Assembly (NCBI GenBank): GCA_030374765.1
Contig: JARGXX010000003.1
Coordinates: 682,001 to 746,000 of the forward strand
Reading direction: 5' to 3'
Origin: Agarophyton chilense
Lineage: Eukaryota; Rhodophyta; Florideophyceae; Gracilariales; Gracilariaceae
Length of the DNA stretch: 64,000 nt
Position 1 is the stretch's first letter, and every line of letters starts with the position of its first letter. Position numbers and translations under genes: made by a program. Shown here in pieces: positions 22,076 through 34,246 of this stretch. The notes under the pieces were generated by a model. It worked only from the letters and a program-made list of their open reading frames with translations, was not told the DNA's origin and made no database searches.

Positions 22076-22945
22076 TTAGTCTAACATCATGTTGCAGTTC
22101 TTTGTAAACGTTTCAACTCTTCGAGCCGTTGCGGCTCGCACTTTAGACTCTTTCCCTGGTTTATTCTTATTATTCTGCCTCAGAGAATTCTTATCCATTC
22201 TATTAGCCTGTGAATTAGTCCTCAATAGGGCTTCCTTCTTCAGTTCAAGCTTGTTGTGCGGATTTTTAGGATTTAGCCAACAGTGTTCTGTATTACGTCC
22301 AGCCTTGACACAAATGTGGCAATAGAGTTTAACGCTGTGCACCCTTTCCACATGTCTGTGTTTCGCTTTGAGAGACTGCTGCTCTTCAATAAGCCTGGCA
22401 CATATTGTTTCCCGTGTAGCTGATTCATCAGGTAGAGTCTTTAGAGCTGCAGCGATAGGGATGAGCTGGGGAGCATCAATGGAGGCAATGAGTATTTCAA
22501 TCTCGAGTTCTGGTAGTATGCTTGTATTCATTGCTTCCAGTTTTTCCAGGATGCTTTGCATGCGATCCACATGCATCCCTAAATCGTTCTTAACTGTAAC
22601 ATAGCGAAGAGATATCAGCTCTGTCATCTTCTCAATTCGGGTTACAGCTGTTCTAGAGTCATGAAGTTCACAAAGCTTTTTCATCATTTCAAATGGATTA
22701 TGAACATTGCTCCTGACAACGAGTAGAGCTTCACTTGAAAAGGCAGAAACTCTGTAGCCGCTGGCTTTTTTCTGGTTTCTCAAGCATTCAGAGCCCTTTT
22801 TGACATCGTCGTACGGATTGACATCATTTTCCAAGGTGTCAGTGATTCCTTTCGCGTCGCAAAGAACTTCAATACGAATTCTCCAAATCGAAAAATCTTG
22901 ACCGTATTTCATGTGTTCTATACGCGCCTTCTCTGACTCCGACAT
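22076..22945 (-). CDS. Copia Gag (stops inside the protease site)
   Basis: 289-residue gag of the UBN2 type starting MSESEKARIEH. It has a basic C-terminal region with a modified Cys/His knuckle (C-H-I-C ... E-H-C-W). The frame ends in TAA exactly where protease should begin: L-D-stop-K-T-S-T-H-M against the usual L-D-S-G-A-S-x-H-M. The following frame (from 22060) is in the same register, so gag and protease were one ORF before this nonsense change and the loss of the D-S-G motif. Confidence 0.82.
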   Translation of the reverse strand: MSESEKARIEHMKYGQDFSIWRIRIEVLCDAKGITDTLENDVNPYDDVKKGSECLRNQKKASGYRVSAFSSEALLVVRSNVHNPFEMMKKLCELHDSRTAVTRIEKMTELISLRYVTVKNDLGMHVDRMQSILEKLEAMNTSILPELEIEILIASIDAPQLIPIAAALKTLPDESATRETICARLIEEQQSLKAKHRHVERVHSVKLYCHICVKAGRNTEHCWLNPKNPHNKLELKKEALLRTNSQANRMDKNSLRQNNKNKPGKESKVRAATARRVETFTKNCNMMLD

Positions 22946-23091
22946 GGTGTGTCAGATAATGCCAGTAAAAGCTCAAAAGGCGTATAATAAGAAAGGCATT
23001 CATAATATGTTCGATCTGAACAGACAACGGATTTGTCACCCAGGGATTGATTAGATTTGTATGCGCAGCTTAGTATATGGTACACATAATC

Positions 23092-23464
23092 TGTCGAATA
23101 TTGTACGCAAAAGTTGAGCGTCGAAGGTGACTTTTTATGTCATTGACTTGTGTCGCCTCGCCGCTCTCTCTCCTTTATAGGCATTAACTGTGTAATCTAT
23201 TAGTAAATTCCTCTTCTTGTATATCACAAGTCCTAACAACGCATTATGTTATAACGACACTTGACGCAATAACACTGAGGAAATCCTGTCTAGCAATCAC
23301 AGGAGTTCCTTAAATGTCTCAGATGTTCTTTCATTGTGCAGCACTTACATTGCTGGACAGTACGTGAGGGTTTCCAAATTGAGAAACGTACATGCGCAAA
23401 TAATCAAAGAAATAATTCCATCACGACTTTTTCTTCTTGACATTAGTTTCGACCTACACCGACA
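23092..23464 (-). repeat. 5' LTR of the copia element 18776-23464
   Basis: 373-bp repeat of 18776-19125, TGTCG...CGACA. The internal DNA next to it, read on the minus strand as GATTATGTGTACCA, is at most a degraded form of the TTATGGGCCCA primer site of the other copia elements. Confidence 0.85.
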
Positions 23465-26400
23465 GTATTCAGAACAAAAAAGGTTCTGAGAAGTTCAACA
23501 TAAAGTTTGACAAGAGCTTGCATTGTTCTGGACAGTATAAACGGAGCAGAAGCGTTACCGAAGATGACAACGCTGTCAGCTGAAGACCAATGGGGCGAGT
23601 AGAGGTTGCTTCATATAGGAGAAATGATAGGTTGTTGAAGTGTGAAAGCAAGGAATGGAGTGGTCCCAACCACTCTTGAAGAAGAAAAGGAAGGAGGGCA
23701 AGAGCTACGATCACTTAAAAAACCAATGATCCCATACACAGGTGTGGTTTTGAAAGGCAATTTCTTGCATGAGTTGTCTTACAATTCCGCATGGAGGTAT
23801 GCAGAAGAAGACAAATGAATGTGTGATGGAATGATAGCAGGGCATCCGGTGGAGACAATGATTGATTCCTACGCATATCACAAATTTATGTCGAAACACC
23901 ACGCGAGAAGATTGAACTTGTTGCTGGATGACATCACAGGTGTGGAAGTTGAACTTAGAAAATCATCGAAGACAAATGTATTTGGTGAAGCGAATGTGAT
24001 GTTGATGATCAAGAGGTTTTTAAGCAAAGAACAAATCATAATCATGGTCATCAACCTGAAGGAAGATAATGATGTTCCAATTCACCTAGTGGGAAGACAA
24101 TGGCTACGAGAGCACAAGCTCACATTGATTTGGAGATCAATTCACTCAAAGTCAAACGCAGTAATGGTACTTTGGAAACGATAGATCGAAGAAGCAAGAA
24201 GGATGCAGTATCAAAGGTATTTGTTTCAAAGAAATATCACTGAAAAAGATGTGTAGAGAAGTCAAGGACGGATAATGCGAACTGTTTGCAGTCCGTATCT
24301 CTGGAAACGAATATTCGGTAATATCTCAAGGAAAATGCACTCCTGAACTTCAAGAAGTGTTAGCACAGTTCGAAGACTTTTTGAGAAAAGACTTGCCGGA
24401 TGCGTTACCCCCCCAACCCGGTATGGAATTCGAAATCAAACTCATACCAATCACCCAATCTCCTGTTTAGCCTTTTATCAGACTTAAACCTCGCTAGTTG
24501 CAGGAGCTCAAGCGGCAGTTGCAGAGTTACTCGAAAAGGGCTTCTAAGACCTTCGTCTTCACAGTATGAAGCTCCAGTATTCTTCATAGAGAAGAAAATG
24601 GATATCTTCGAATCATTTGTGACTCCCGAGCATTGAGTAAAACTAAAATTCCATATGTAAGCCTTATTTCGTTGGTCGATGAGACTGTTGAAAAAGTAGC
24701 GGAAGCCCAAATATTTTAAATTTTGACTTAATTCTGGGTATCCACGAAATGAGGCTCAAAGAAAAATACTGTCACAAAACCACAATACGCAGTCAATATG
24801 GATCGTTTTAGTGGGGAGTCTTTTTGGGTTAACTATCGCACCGGCAGCGTTTTCGCGTCTACTTCAACATTTGCTTTGTCAGCTTCATGGAAACTGCCTG
24901 GGTCTTTACTTATATGCTATTCTCATCTGCAGTTGCAACTCAGAAGAACACAGACGAAACTTACGAAAACTCTTTTAGAGTTTAAAAGAACAAAATCTTT
25001 ACATCAGACAGAGAAATAGCAGCTTTGGGGTCACAGAGGTGGAATACCCTGGCTTTAAGATAAACACAGAAGGAGTTCATATGCTAGCAAAAGCTCGTAG
25101 AATATGTAGAGATGTGGCTACCTCCAACATCACTGAAGGCTTTGCAAATGTTTTTGAGACTTTCAAACTTCTATCGAAGGTTCATAAGAAGTTTTGCACA
25201 TTTCTCACGTCCAATAACTAATATTTTTCGTTTCAAGACCTTTTAATGACAAGAAGAACATAAAATCGCATTTAAAGATATGACACGTCGGCAGACAACT
25301 CTACCCGTTTTACGTCATCCATAATCGGATGTAATGTTTATATTGACCATTGACGCTTCCAAGAGCGCGGTAAGCGCAACCTTGGAACAAGAGGGTCACC
25401 CTGCTTCGTTTCGGTCTCATCGGCTTTGGGAGACAGAGACCTGATAGGATAGTGAAGAACAAGAATTGTTGGCCGTCATGATCGCGTTGCGCGAATGGGC
25501 AGTTTACTTGAAGGATAGGACATTTATAATTCGCACGGATCATGATTTCATCACAATCTGGCAAACAACATCAAAAATGTCAGGAAGACGGATGAAATGG
25601 TTTGACGAGTTGCAGTGCTAAATATGAGGTAGATATCAACTGTAGTTATGATTCTGGGACGAGTGGGATGCCAGTGTTTCGTCGCATGACCTGCTGATTC
25701 ATCGTACAGTGTTTAAGTAGACAGTAGAAAATGCTATCGTAAATGCACTTAATGCAAATGCAAGAATGATCGGGCGTCATACTGCAGGAGTCCTCACGTA
25801 AATGCACTTACTGCAAATGCAAGACTATGCTGGCTTCAGATTGCAGGATTCCTCGCTTGCGCACTTCATGGCATCATGTTACTAACTATGGACATTCATA
25901 AATTTCAATTGTTCCGAGTAGAACACATCAAGGGTTCAAATAATAGAGCCGCTGATGCCTTAAGAAGGTTATATGACTGTCACCCAAAGTTGAAAGCACT
26001 TCGTTTCCATGACAAATACTAGCAGACAGCAATCAGGAATGGATGGGAGGACGATGGTTGGACAAAGGACATTATGTCAGTTCTACGTGATGGAAACGAT
26101 TTTCCGAACGAGAAGACGGTAATATACATCCCTAAATATACCTATCCAGACGGACTGACCTATAGGGATACCATAGGTACGCGAGGTGTGGTACTTCCAA
26201 AAGACAGAGGTATTCGCGAGGCAGTTATAAAGAAGTTCCATCTACTTGAACATTTCGGGTGGGAAAAGACATATTTGCATTGCTCACAACATTTTTACTG
26301 GAATCGCATGTTCGCAGATATTCAGGAGTTTGTCAGACTTTGTGAGGAGTGTCAATTCAACAAAAAATCGACTACCTTGCAGAATGGGGTCCTACAGCCG

Positions 26401-27500
26401 CATCAAGTTCGACAAGCATGTTGGGATGTCATCTCAATAGGTTTTTGTTGAGAATTGCAGATGTCTTGCACAGAAAGAGACTCAGTGCTGGTTGTAGTCG
26501 AGAATCTTTTAAAAAGGGCGATAATTATACCTACAAAGAAGACTTTAAATGCAATGGAGAATGTACAAATATTGCTTGATAACGATTTCTTAAGCACAGA
26601 GTTAAAAAGACTATCGTCTTGGATAGATACGAACTATTCAAGTCATACTACTTCAAAGAAATCACGAAGATGTTGAGTGTTGATCTTAATATGGCTACAA
26701 AGAGACATTCCCAAACAGATGGTCTGTCCGAAAACATGATTTGGACTTTCTTAGAAATTATTCCGAAGTACGGTACATAAAAATCCAAAATATTGGGACT
26801 CTATGTTGACCGAACTGGAACTTTACTAGACCTCAGTACCAAACGAGAGTACAGGGGTACCGCTTTTCGAATAATTTATAGGTCGCGTACCAGAGAAAGA
26901 GCTCTCAAGAAAGTTTTCGGGAAGGGATATGTATGTATCCAGCAGCCGTGAACTATTTGGAAAGAAAAAAAGCTTGTACGTTGGCCAAGAATAATTTATA
27001 CACCGTTATTTCACGTCAAACTTTTTATGTAAATCAGAAACGGACCCATTTGCTGTTCAAGGTAGGAGATTTTGTGTTGCTAAAGACCGAAAACACAATT
27101 TCGTCCAGCCAAGTGGAACTTCCCAAAATATTTTAGCCATAGTATATGGGACCGTTTTCGGTAAAAAAAAGACATGGGACCGGTCACCTACCAAATCGAC
27201 CTTCCACCCCAAATGAAGAAAGCTCATAGTGTTTTCCATGTACCTCGAATACGGAAGTTTAGTCGAAGTACTGGTAATACAGAGTCTTTTCCCGTAGTTC
27301 TTGATGTGAAAGGCACAATGGAACAAGAAGTTATTGCCGTTTTGGACACTAGAAAATGCAATCGCAGAGGAAAGTAATTGGTACACTTCAAAGTTGATGC
27401 AGAATAGTAGACAATCTGGATGACCAAGAACTAGTGGAGAAATTTGGCCGATCTCATCATAGACTTTCAAACTTGGCGCGATTGTCAAGTTCTAAAAAAG
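23465..27500 (+). pseudogene. Ty3/gypsy gag end and pol (heavily decayed)
   Basis: Continuation of the gag at 13362-13984. Readable pieces on the plus strand: protease-like 23819-24181 with M-I-D-S-Y-A in place of D-[ST]-G-A; RT remnants 24500-24900; RNase H near 25330-25620 (LTIDASKSAVSATLEQEG, FIIRTDHDF); integrase zinc region 26074-26451 (H-L-L-E-H-F-G-W ... C-E-E-C); integrase tail near 26930-27140 (F-K-V-G-D-F-V-L-L); and a chromodomain-like end near 27340-27480. Dozens of stops and shifts. Much older than the two copia insertions it contains. Confidence 0.8.
25739..25856 (+). repeat. 59-bp imperfect tandem duplication
   Basis: Two adjacent copies starting GTAAATGCACTTA (25739 and 25798), inside the decayed RNase H-integrase spacer. 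Probably a local duplication after loss of coding constraint. Confidence 0.6.
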
Positions 27501-27503
27501 GAT

Positions 27504-27690
27504 TAACGAAATCTTACATAATGGCAACCTTTCATATATATATTCAACCGAATACTGAAGAGAGAATGTTCGAACCACGTTCAAGCATTCAATTTCTAGC
27601 TCTACTATCATATAAGGGTAGAGTCAATAAAAGGTTCAATCAAAGGAGAGAGCCAGCCTCAAAGTATTAAAAGTGAATTACCGTTTACCC
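27504..27690 (+). repeat. Truncated 3' LTR of the Ty3/gypsy element
   Basis: About 190 bp matching the first part of the 5' LTR (12760-12950), best at CAGCCTCAAAGTATTAAAAG. The rest of the LTR, including the TATA region, is missing. It is followed by ~80 bp of other DNA and then a Tc1-like transposon. Confidence 0.6.
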
Positions 27691-27770
27691 TAGAAGAAGT
27701 TAAATACTACCAGAATGCTATTAATGGAGAACTAAAGTTACTTATAGGTGGTGTTCAGTTTCGGAACATA

Positions 27771-29070
27771 CAGTGCGTTTCAAAAACATATCCCTTTACA
27801 AAAACTGCGCCAAAACCGCATTTCCCATACTGTAGAGCACATTTCACAACAAATAAAAACGACTAAGTCAATAACACTGTTTCAAAAGTATATCCATTAT
27901 ACAATCATTAGCTCAATTATGGCTCGTGGCGCACCTCTGACACGCTCTGAACAGCTGGAAATCATATAATTAGTAGGTCAGGGTATGATTCCGGCAGATA
28001 TAGCCCGAAAACTCAAGCGCAGCCCAAAAACAATCAGCAACGTCATCAAAAACCCCGGTACATACTAGAAAAAGCGTTCAACCGGCCGTCCTACGTCACT
28101 ATCCCCGGCCGAAAAGCGTATATTTACTCGAGAACTATGCCGTAACACCTCATCTTGCCGAAAATTTGTCAAAAATCCAAATTTGCCTCTATCGAGATCT
28201 ACAAAATGGCGTAAAGTCAACCGTCAAAATTTGTTCAAGTACACAAAAATGAGGAAAACTTTTTTTTAAAAAGATAATCACGAGACAAATCGAGTTGAAT
28301 GGTGTGCTCAAAAGGCTTATTGGAAAATGGAATAGAATAATGTTATCTTTTTCCGACGAAAAAAAGTTTAACCTTGATGGTCCAGATTGCTATAAATTTT
28401 ATTGGCATGATCTACGAAAAGAAAAGAAAAAAATTGTGACCAGGCATTCAGGAGGCGCATCAGTAATGGTTGGGCTGAAATATCTACGAAAGAAGCAACT
28501 GATATAGCTTTTGTTGAAACTACAATGAACTCTGAGAAGTATGCTGAGGTTCTAGAAATCTATCTTTTACCTTTTGCATACTGTATGCATGGAGAAGAAT
28601 TCATTTTTCAGCAAGATAATGCACCTGTGCATGAGTCCAATTCTATGAAACAGTGGTTCAATAGTCTAAATTTGTCGGTTATGGAATGTCCTGCGCGCTC
28701 TCCTGACCTCAACCCTATCGAAAACATTTAGGAGATGTTGGCTAGAATGGGTTATGGGCAAGAAAGGCAATTTGATACAGTTTTTGATCTAAAAAATTGT
28801 GTCAAAGATTCCTGGGAAAAGATTGAGTGTAATTCTATCAATCCTTTTATAGAATTAATGCCAAAGCGTTGTATAAGTGTTATACAGGCTAAAGAAGCAA
28901 AAATAAACTACTGAACTCGCGTTAGAATAAAAAGGATGCAATAAAGGTTATGTTTTTGAAACAGTTTTTTTACTTGAAAATTTTTTCACACTGATTTCGT
29001 TAGTTTTACCGTAGCCAAAACGTCGATTTTTGGAAAATTTGCGCGAAGGATATGATCTTGAAACATATTT
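27771..29070 (+). mobile_element. Tc1/mariner element with doubled (IR/DR) terminal repeats
   Basis: 1300 bp flanked by TA (27769-27770 and 29071-29072). Each end has two copies of a transposase-site-like motif about 100 bp apart. Left: CGTTTCAAAAACATATCC at 27776 and TGTTTCAAAAGTATATCC at 27877. Right, inverted: GGTTATGTTTTTGAAAC at ~28947 and GGATATGATCTTGAAAC at ~29048. This is the inverted/direct repeat layout known from Sleeping Beauty-like Tc1 elements. The outer right repeat is the most degraded. Confidence 0.8.
27919..28913 (+). pseudogene. Tc1-type DD34E transposase (broken)
   Basis: Begins M-A-R-G-A-P-L-T-R-S-E-Q with a helix-turn-helix (DIARKLKRSPKTISNVIK) after an early in-frame TAA at 27967. 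The catalytic core is readable in pieces: first Asp in FSDEKKFNLDG (28295-28507 frame), second Asp in FQQDNAPVH, and Glu in SPDLNPIEN (28525-28731 frame), with 34 residues between the second Asp and the Glu. All three catalytic residues survive, but stops and shifts prevent a full protein. Confidence 0.85.
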
Positions 29071-31339
29071 TATAATGCCATCTTAGTAGTACGCCGCTTC
29101 TTGAAGTGTATCTATATTGCAACCCTTGGTAATTATTGGCGTACAAGTGTTGAACACGGCAGTTTTAGTCCGCAATTTGTGCGGCTATCGAACGCCTACT
29201 GTTCTCATCTTCTCAAAAATTTAAGGACTCCAATTCAACGAAAAAGGTTCCAGTGGCGTAAGAGCTCGTGATCGTTGGCGTATCAATTGTTCGCGAGCTC
29301 GCAACAAGAGCCGTACAACTCTGAAATTCAACATGTATGCCTTTGGGGACTTTCTACAATATAATGCGAGCAATATCATGACGACATGGTAGCCTTTATT
29401 TGGTACAATTTAACATGAGGAGCTCTATCTAATTATAACGTGTGTCTTCGCACTTCTGATGAAAATTGTTGTAAACCGTTTGGCAATTTCAGTTAGTCGC
29501 AGTGGTATAAGGCATCAGTTTCTCAAAATGGGGTTCCGATATTTTCCAGCGGAAATGATTTTAAATAAGGCACAAAAGTCCTCTCCGCTTCCGCAATACA
29601 GTATGAACGGTGTAGCAAACCCAATAACGTCCGTTCGCGAGTCGTCTTCCAGAAAATACCATCGAGAAGAGAGATTTGGATCACACCTGTTCGAAGAGAA
29701 TGCTAATATATTCTTGGGCAGGCCAGTAGCTTTCTTCTAACCGGTTGCACTCAGAGAGTGTCGGAGTTACGAGCTCCGATGACACGAGGCTCACGGAGTG
29801 AAGGGTGAGAGAGCCATAGATGTAGCGCGCGAATTTGATGAGAACCAGTAGCCCGCATACGCTGCCGCAGCTCCAATTTAAGTCAGAGAATGCCCCGAAA
29901 ATCTGTTACATTGAAATGGTGCACGTTCCCAAATCGAAGGTCAAAAAGATGGCGGAAGCTTTGAATGCTGGATTATGGCTATCTCAACAGACAGGAAACA
30001 CCCAGGGACATCGATTGCAGCTCAACTGTGGCGGAGGCGCGGGTGACACCGGGGGCTTCGTGGCTTTAACGGGACTGCCATCTCCTCGTTTGACAATGAT
30101 TCCTGCCGAGTCTGGAGGAGGTGGGCAACTTCCAGAGCGGTGCGATGTTCGTCTCTAGCTCACACTACCACATTTTGCCATGTTATCGCTCGCTGAGGTT
30201 GCGTTCTCCGCTTGCGCAGTGGCCCGTTGAACATGTGAAAGATGTCAACCAGTGTTTCACCAACAAACGCTTTAAATGCATACATTTTGAAAGCGCGCTA
30301 TTCCTTTCTTGCATCAATCACCACAGCAGGTTTTTATGCAAGAGACCTGTTCATCTCATGGATTCTTATCCAGGGTAGTACTGATTGAGCGTATTGGTGT
30401 CTTAACTTTCATAAATGATGCGAGTTCTGGGTTTACTTCCAAACTTTTCTTTTGAACGGGAGTGTCTTCGAAGAGATGCAACGTTGACCATGTTCATGTA
30501 TTTCTTCTGCAATCCGGACTACAAGATGTCAAAGTAAGAATATCCTGGGACATAATACTGGGAGTTTTATGCAGGCATGTATTCTTTTTGCACTATATCT
30601 TGCAATTACGTTGATCGTGAACTTCAGCTGGAGATTTAAAGTCCGGGGCAGAAAACTAGTTAGATCTGAATATGTATGCAAAAAATCCTTTTTGTAGGAA
30701 AATTGCGCCGGCTTGTTCGCCAGACTGCTACTCCACTTGAAAACGGAGTATACAAGCAGATGCAAAGGTTCTCGATCAGTACGAAAATTGATTACTGGCT
30801 CCAAGATAGCGGTTTCCTCAGACGTTGACAGTTTGGTCGCTCAAGCGCACGCATAGATCCTTCTCCTTGGAAAAGAAGAATGACGCAAGCTGTTGGTTTA
30901 AGAACGCTACGGCCTGAAAATGTGTTGAGTGTTACCGGTCGGGACCAAGAGGCGATCGACGACATGCTGTGAAATGCTTCGTAGTGGCACTCATGTTTCA
31001 TTTCGTCTCGTTTGACTGAAGTTGCTGAAAAGGAACAGAAATGGAGGCACTTGGATCTTCCAATCCGCGCTTTACATGTGTACAGCGTTCTCTACTTAGA
31101 CATATCACGGGATTTGAACCTCGACATGCCATGCGTGATAATACAGCTCGTTTCCCTTAAGTGAAATGATAGTTAGGGTTAGTAACAGTCTACTCTTACA
31201 GTCATCTTTGATGATAAACTATTCGGGCAGCGATCTTTCTTCGAATTGCAAGCTTTGAAAATTCGCTCTTCTCTTCTTGTTCCACTTTTGGATCAGCGTT
31301 TTATTTAGGATCAAAACGCATACTAAGCATCTTGTGATA
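29071..31339. other. Stretch between two Tc1 elements with no recognisable gene
   Basis: About 2.3 kb. ORFs reach 107 codons (29835-30158) but show no known motif. Short patches near 29100-29290 weakly resemble 32920-33030, so both may derive from an old repeat that I cannot identify. Confidence 0.35.
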
Positions 31340-32635
31340 AGGTCTGTTTCAAAAACATATCCCTCGCACAAACATTTCGTAAAATGCCTTTTCGACTACA
31401 GTACACTCAATAAAAACAACACATTAAAAATATCAAGTCAAAATACTGTTTCAAAAACATATCATTTCGTCAGCCATATTCTCTACAGCGCGCTTTAAGT
31501 AGTTTGTTTTCGCCTCTTTAACCCCACTGACACTTATAGAGTGTGTTATCATTTATTCAATAAAAAAATGAATTAAATTAAACGTTATTTTGTCCAAGTA
31601 ATTTGTGATACAAACTTTCGAATAAAAAACTGTACTGAACTGTCTAATTTGCCCATAAATCATTTAATCTAGCACTCCATTGGTGTTTTCAATAAAGTGA
31701 ACATTGGAAGTTCGTCATGAAAGATCCGTATCAGTCATACTTAAACCATTCATGTACTGTTTCTAAACATTTGACTGTTTTACAAGCGCACCATCCTGCT
31801 GAAAATCATAATTTAATTCATACGTAAAGTAGGAATAAAGTAGCACAAAACTTTCTACCACTTTATCATAACGTTTCTAAGTCATGAAAGCTTTAAAAAA
31901 CGCTATTTTAGTTAGTTTTACTTCAAATATGCCATCTAAAACCATCTCAGATCTATAACCAAAGAACTTTTTTACAAATCTCAACTTTTTTTTGCCATTA
32001 TCATGCTAATAGAATTTAAAGAAATCTGGTCCGTTCACATTCACAGTTTTCGTCCAAAAACTTATCTTTTTTTCATACTCTTTTTTTAATGAGGCTTTTC
32101 TGAGGAACACAACGCACGTTTGCGTTTATGGTGCGTTTTCAAAAGAAGATTCTTTTGTTGTTGTATAGTTTAATCAATTTTTAATTTTTAACTTGCGTCA
32201 TATTTAAGAGCATTTAACATTCAAACATTGTTTTGCTTCAATTATTTTTGCACGATGAAGTATCACATAACAGATAAAGCTTACTTCCACGCGTTTTTGT
32301 CTTAGAAAGAATGCGGTATGGCTCAAACATCGCCTGAATTCATACCAAACAGAGTGTTCTGTAATAGTTGTTTGTTTTTGGGATTTTTATTTGTTTTTGC
32401 GCTATAAAAGTTGGGATCATGCTTTTGTGGTCCATTCTAATAATTTTCATATAGTTTTGGCGAGATAAAGGCGGTACACAAGTCATAATGGAGCTCTACA
32501 TTGTATAAAGGATATGTTTAAGAAACAAGGTTTTTTACTTGAAAAGGTTTTATTCGGTGAGAAATTGGCTCTACAGTACATAAAACGCCATTATCTGCCC
32601 GGTTTTAGGAAAGGATATGTTTTTGAAACGCACTG
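31340..32635 (+). mobile_element. Tc1/mariner relative with the same doubled termini, no readable transposase
   Basis: 1296 bp, TA at 31338-31339 and 32636-32637. Left motifs TGTTTCAAAAACATATCC (~31344) and CTGTTTCAAAAACATATC (~31450). Right inverted motifs GGATATGTTTAAGAAAC (~32506) and GGATATGTTTTTGAAACGCACTG (outer, to 32635), the latter an exact complement of the left end of the element at 27771. The interior is AT-rich; weak similarity near its right end to the transposase 3' part suggests a dead full-length copy. The orientation is assigned only from that. Confidence 0.7.
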
Positions 32636-33108
32636 TATCTGGAGCTACCAAACTGAGTTAGTCGTTTAAAATCCATTTTATTCTGCAATTTTATGCAGAT
32701 TGATGTACGATAAGCAAAACGCCTAATTCCAGCTAAAACCGGCGAAGAATGGATCCGAATCTCGAAGAGATGTTCAAAATGTTGTAACAAGCTTAGGACT
32801 CTTGGGGTTGATGATCAAAACCTTATATCTCCCAACTGACGTAAATGACTCCATTTCAAAGGGTCTGGTCAGTGCTCTCCTAGCTCACTAGTAGAGTGGA
32901 ATTAGACTTATCGTGCCGTATCTGCAATGTCCGCTTCAAGAAGTGTCCAAAACCAAAACCATTCAATTCAACCTAGAATTTACTGGGAATTGGAGCTTTC
33001 GTGCTCCGTGATCGCTGGTACGCCGTACTAAACTATGACCAATCGAGATTCCTTGAACATGTCTCAACATTTCTTCTTCTGCTATGTCGACCTCCACATC
33101 AAAAAAAT
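32636..33108. other. Stretch with no recognisable gene
   Basis: Short region between the Tc1 relative and a Ty3 integrase relic; nothing identified. Confidence 0.3.
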
Positions 33109-33990
33109 CTAATATTGATGCGAAAGAGGTTCTTTTTCAACAATGCAGTCAGGAAAAGCTGTATTTAATGTTCCATCTTCGTCAATAAAGTCTCGAGAAG
33201 GTCGCCATTCAGCCTCATATCTTGGTGTTCTGTCTATTAAAGTCAAGAGCTGGTTCCCGCGTTCTCGCATTTTATGCTTCAGAATTTTTGTCAACGGTAA
33301 AGAGCAGATCATCAGTTCTACTCTTTGGGAAAGGACCTGCTTACTGCGACTTTTCAATCGAAATATCCGTCGCTTGAGACTTTAAAGGAGATATTTGCGC
33401 AACGTGCAACACTAGATGAACGTTAATACTGATAGGTAGTTTCAAAAGAGTCGAGTTTTTGCCAATAGCTTTCACTACCGTGAAAGTTTCAATCGACAAG
33501 CACTCAGCTTCTTTGACTGTTGGGTCTTGGCTGTGGAATCACGAAAAAGAAAAGAATGAACTTAAATTGTCTTTCCAACCTTAAAACAAGACGACTTATA
33601 TTTCTGTACCAGGTACGCAGCATGAAGTGCTTTTGATATGTAGTTAGAGTAAGCCGCGTCTTACAGCCTAGATTGAAGACAATTCTTGAATTTAGTCAGT
33701 GCCTCATTCAAAGAATCTTGTTTTCCTTCTAAGAGATCCAAGGAAGATTTTGGTTTCCATCCCGAATCCATTTCGAAAAATGAAGCTCCTAAATATTGCT
33801 ACACCGCAAATTTATAGTAAAATTTAGCTGCAAGTAGAAGAAGATCCGAATCGTTTCGTTGTGAAGAACAGTAGCAGCTAAAATTCTTTTCAACCATTCG
33901 GTTTATAGCTTCTGAGGCTGCCCCTGTTTGAAGGTATTTGCTTGTGCTCATCTGCAAAACAATCCCGCACAAGAGCATGAGGTGCGACCC
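33109..33990 (-). pseudogene. Ty3/gypsy integrase C-terminal relic
   Basis: Across frames and stops the minus strand reads like the end of a Ty3 integrase: E-A-I-N-R-M-V-E-K-N followed by an L-L-L-A-A-K-F-Y-Y-K-F segment (usual aEfayN), G-A-S-F-F-E-M-D-S-G-W-K-P (usual sPFe...G..P), a long helix, and F-K-V-G-K-T-I-W-V. It ends in a tail with Y-E-A-E-W-R-P-S (33357-33109 frame). Protease, RT and RNase H are absent. Confidence 0.5.
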
Positions 33991-34246
33991 AAACTTTTAG
34001 ATAAATAATGGATCTCAATCGCTTACAATACCATCGGGTAGATCATATAATTTGAGATCATGGGCAAAGAACGTTTCGGCTGTCTCGACGGCGGTGTCTG
34101 TTTCCTTTCATGCCATGAAATGTACTCTCCTGGAAAGAACGTTCCACCCACGAGAGTTGTTGGAACGAAGTCCTACGGTTACTCGAACTTTATAGTTCTC
34201 TTTCCTGAGGATACAGACAGGGTTGTTACTTTGTTCAAATTGTGGT

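Larger units (their letters stand above)
18776..23464 (-). mobile_element. Second complete copia element inserted in the Ty3 element
   Basis: LTRs 18776-19125 and 23092-23464 with TGT...ACA ends (TGTCG/CGACA in the right copy). Flanked by the duplication GTATT at 18771-18775 and 23465-23469. A purine-rich tract lies against the left LTR on the minus strand (GAGGAGGCG). The LTRs are visibly more diverged than those of the neighbouring copia element, including a ~24-bp indel near 23287-23310, so this insertion is probably older. Only 48 bp of Ty3 sequence separates the two copia elements. Confidence 0.9.
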
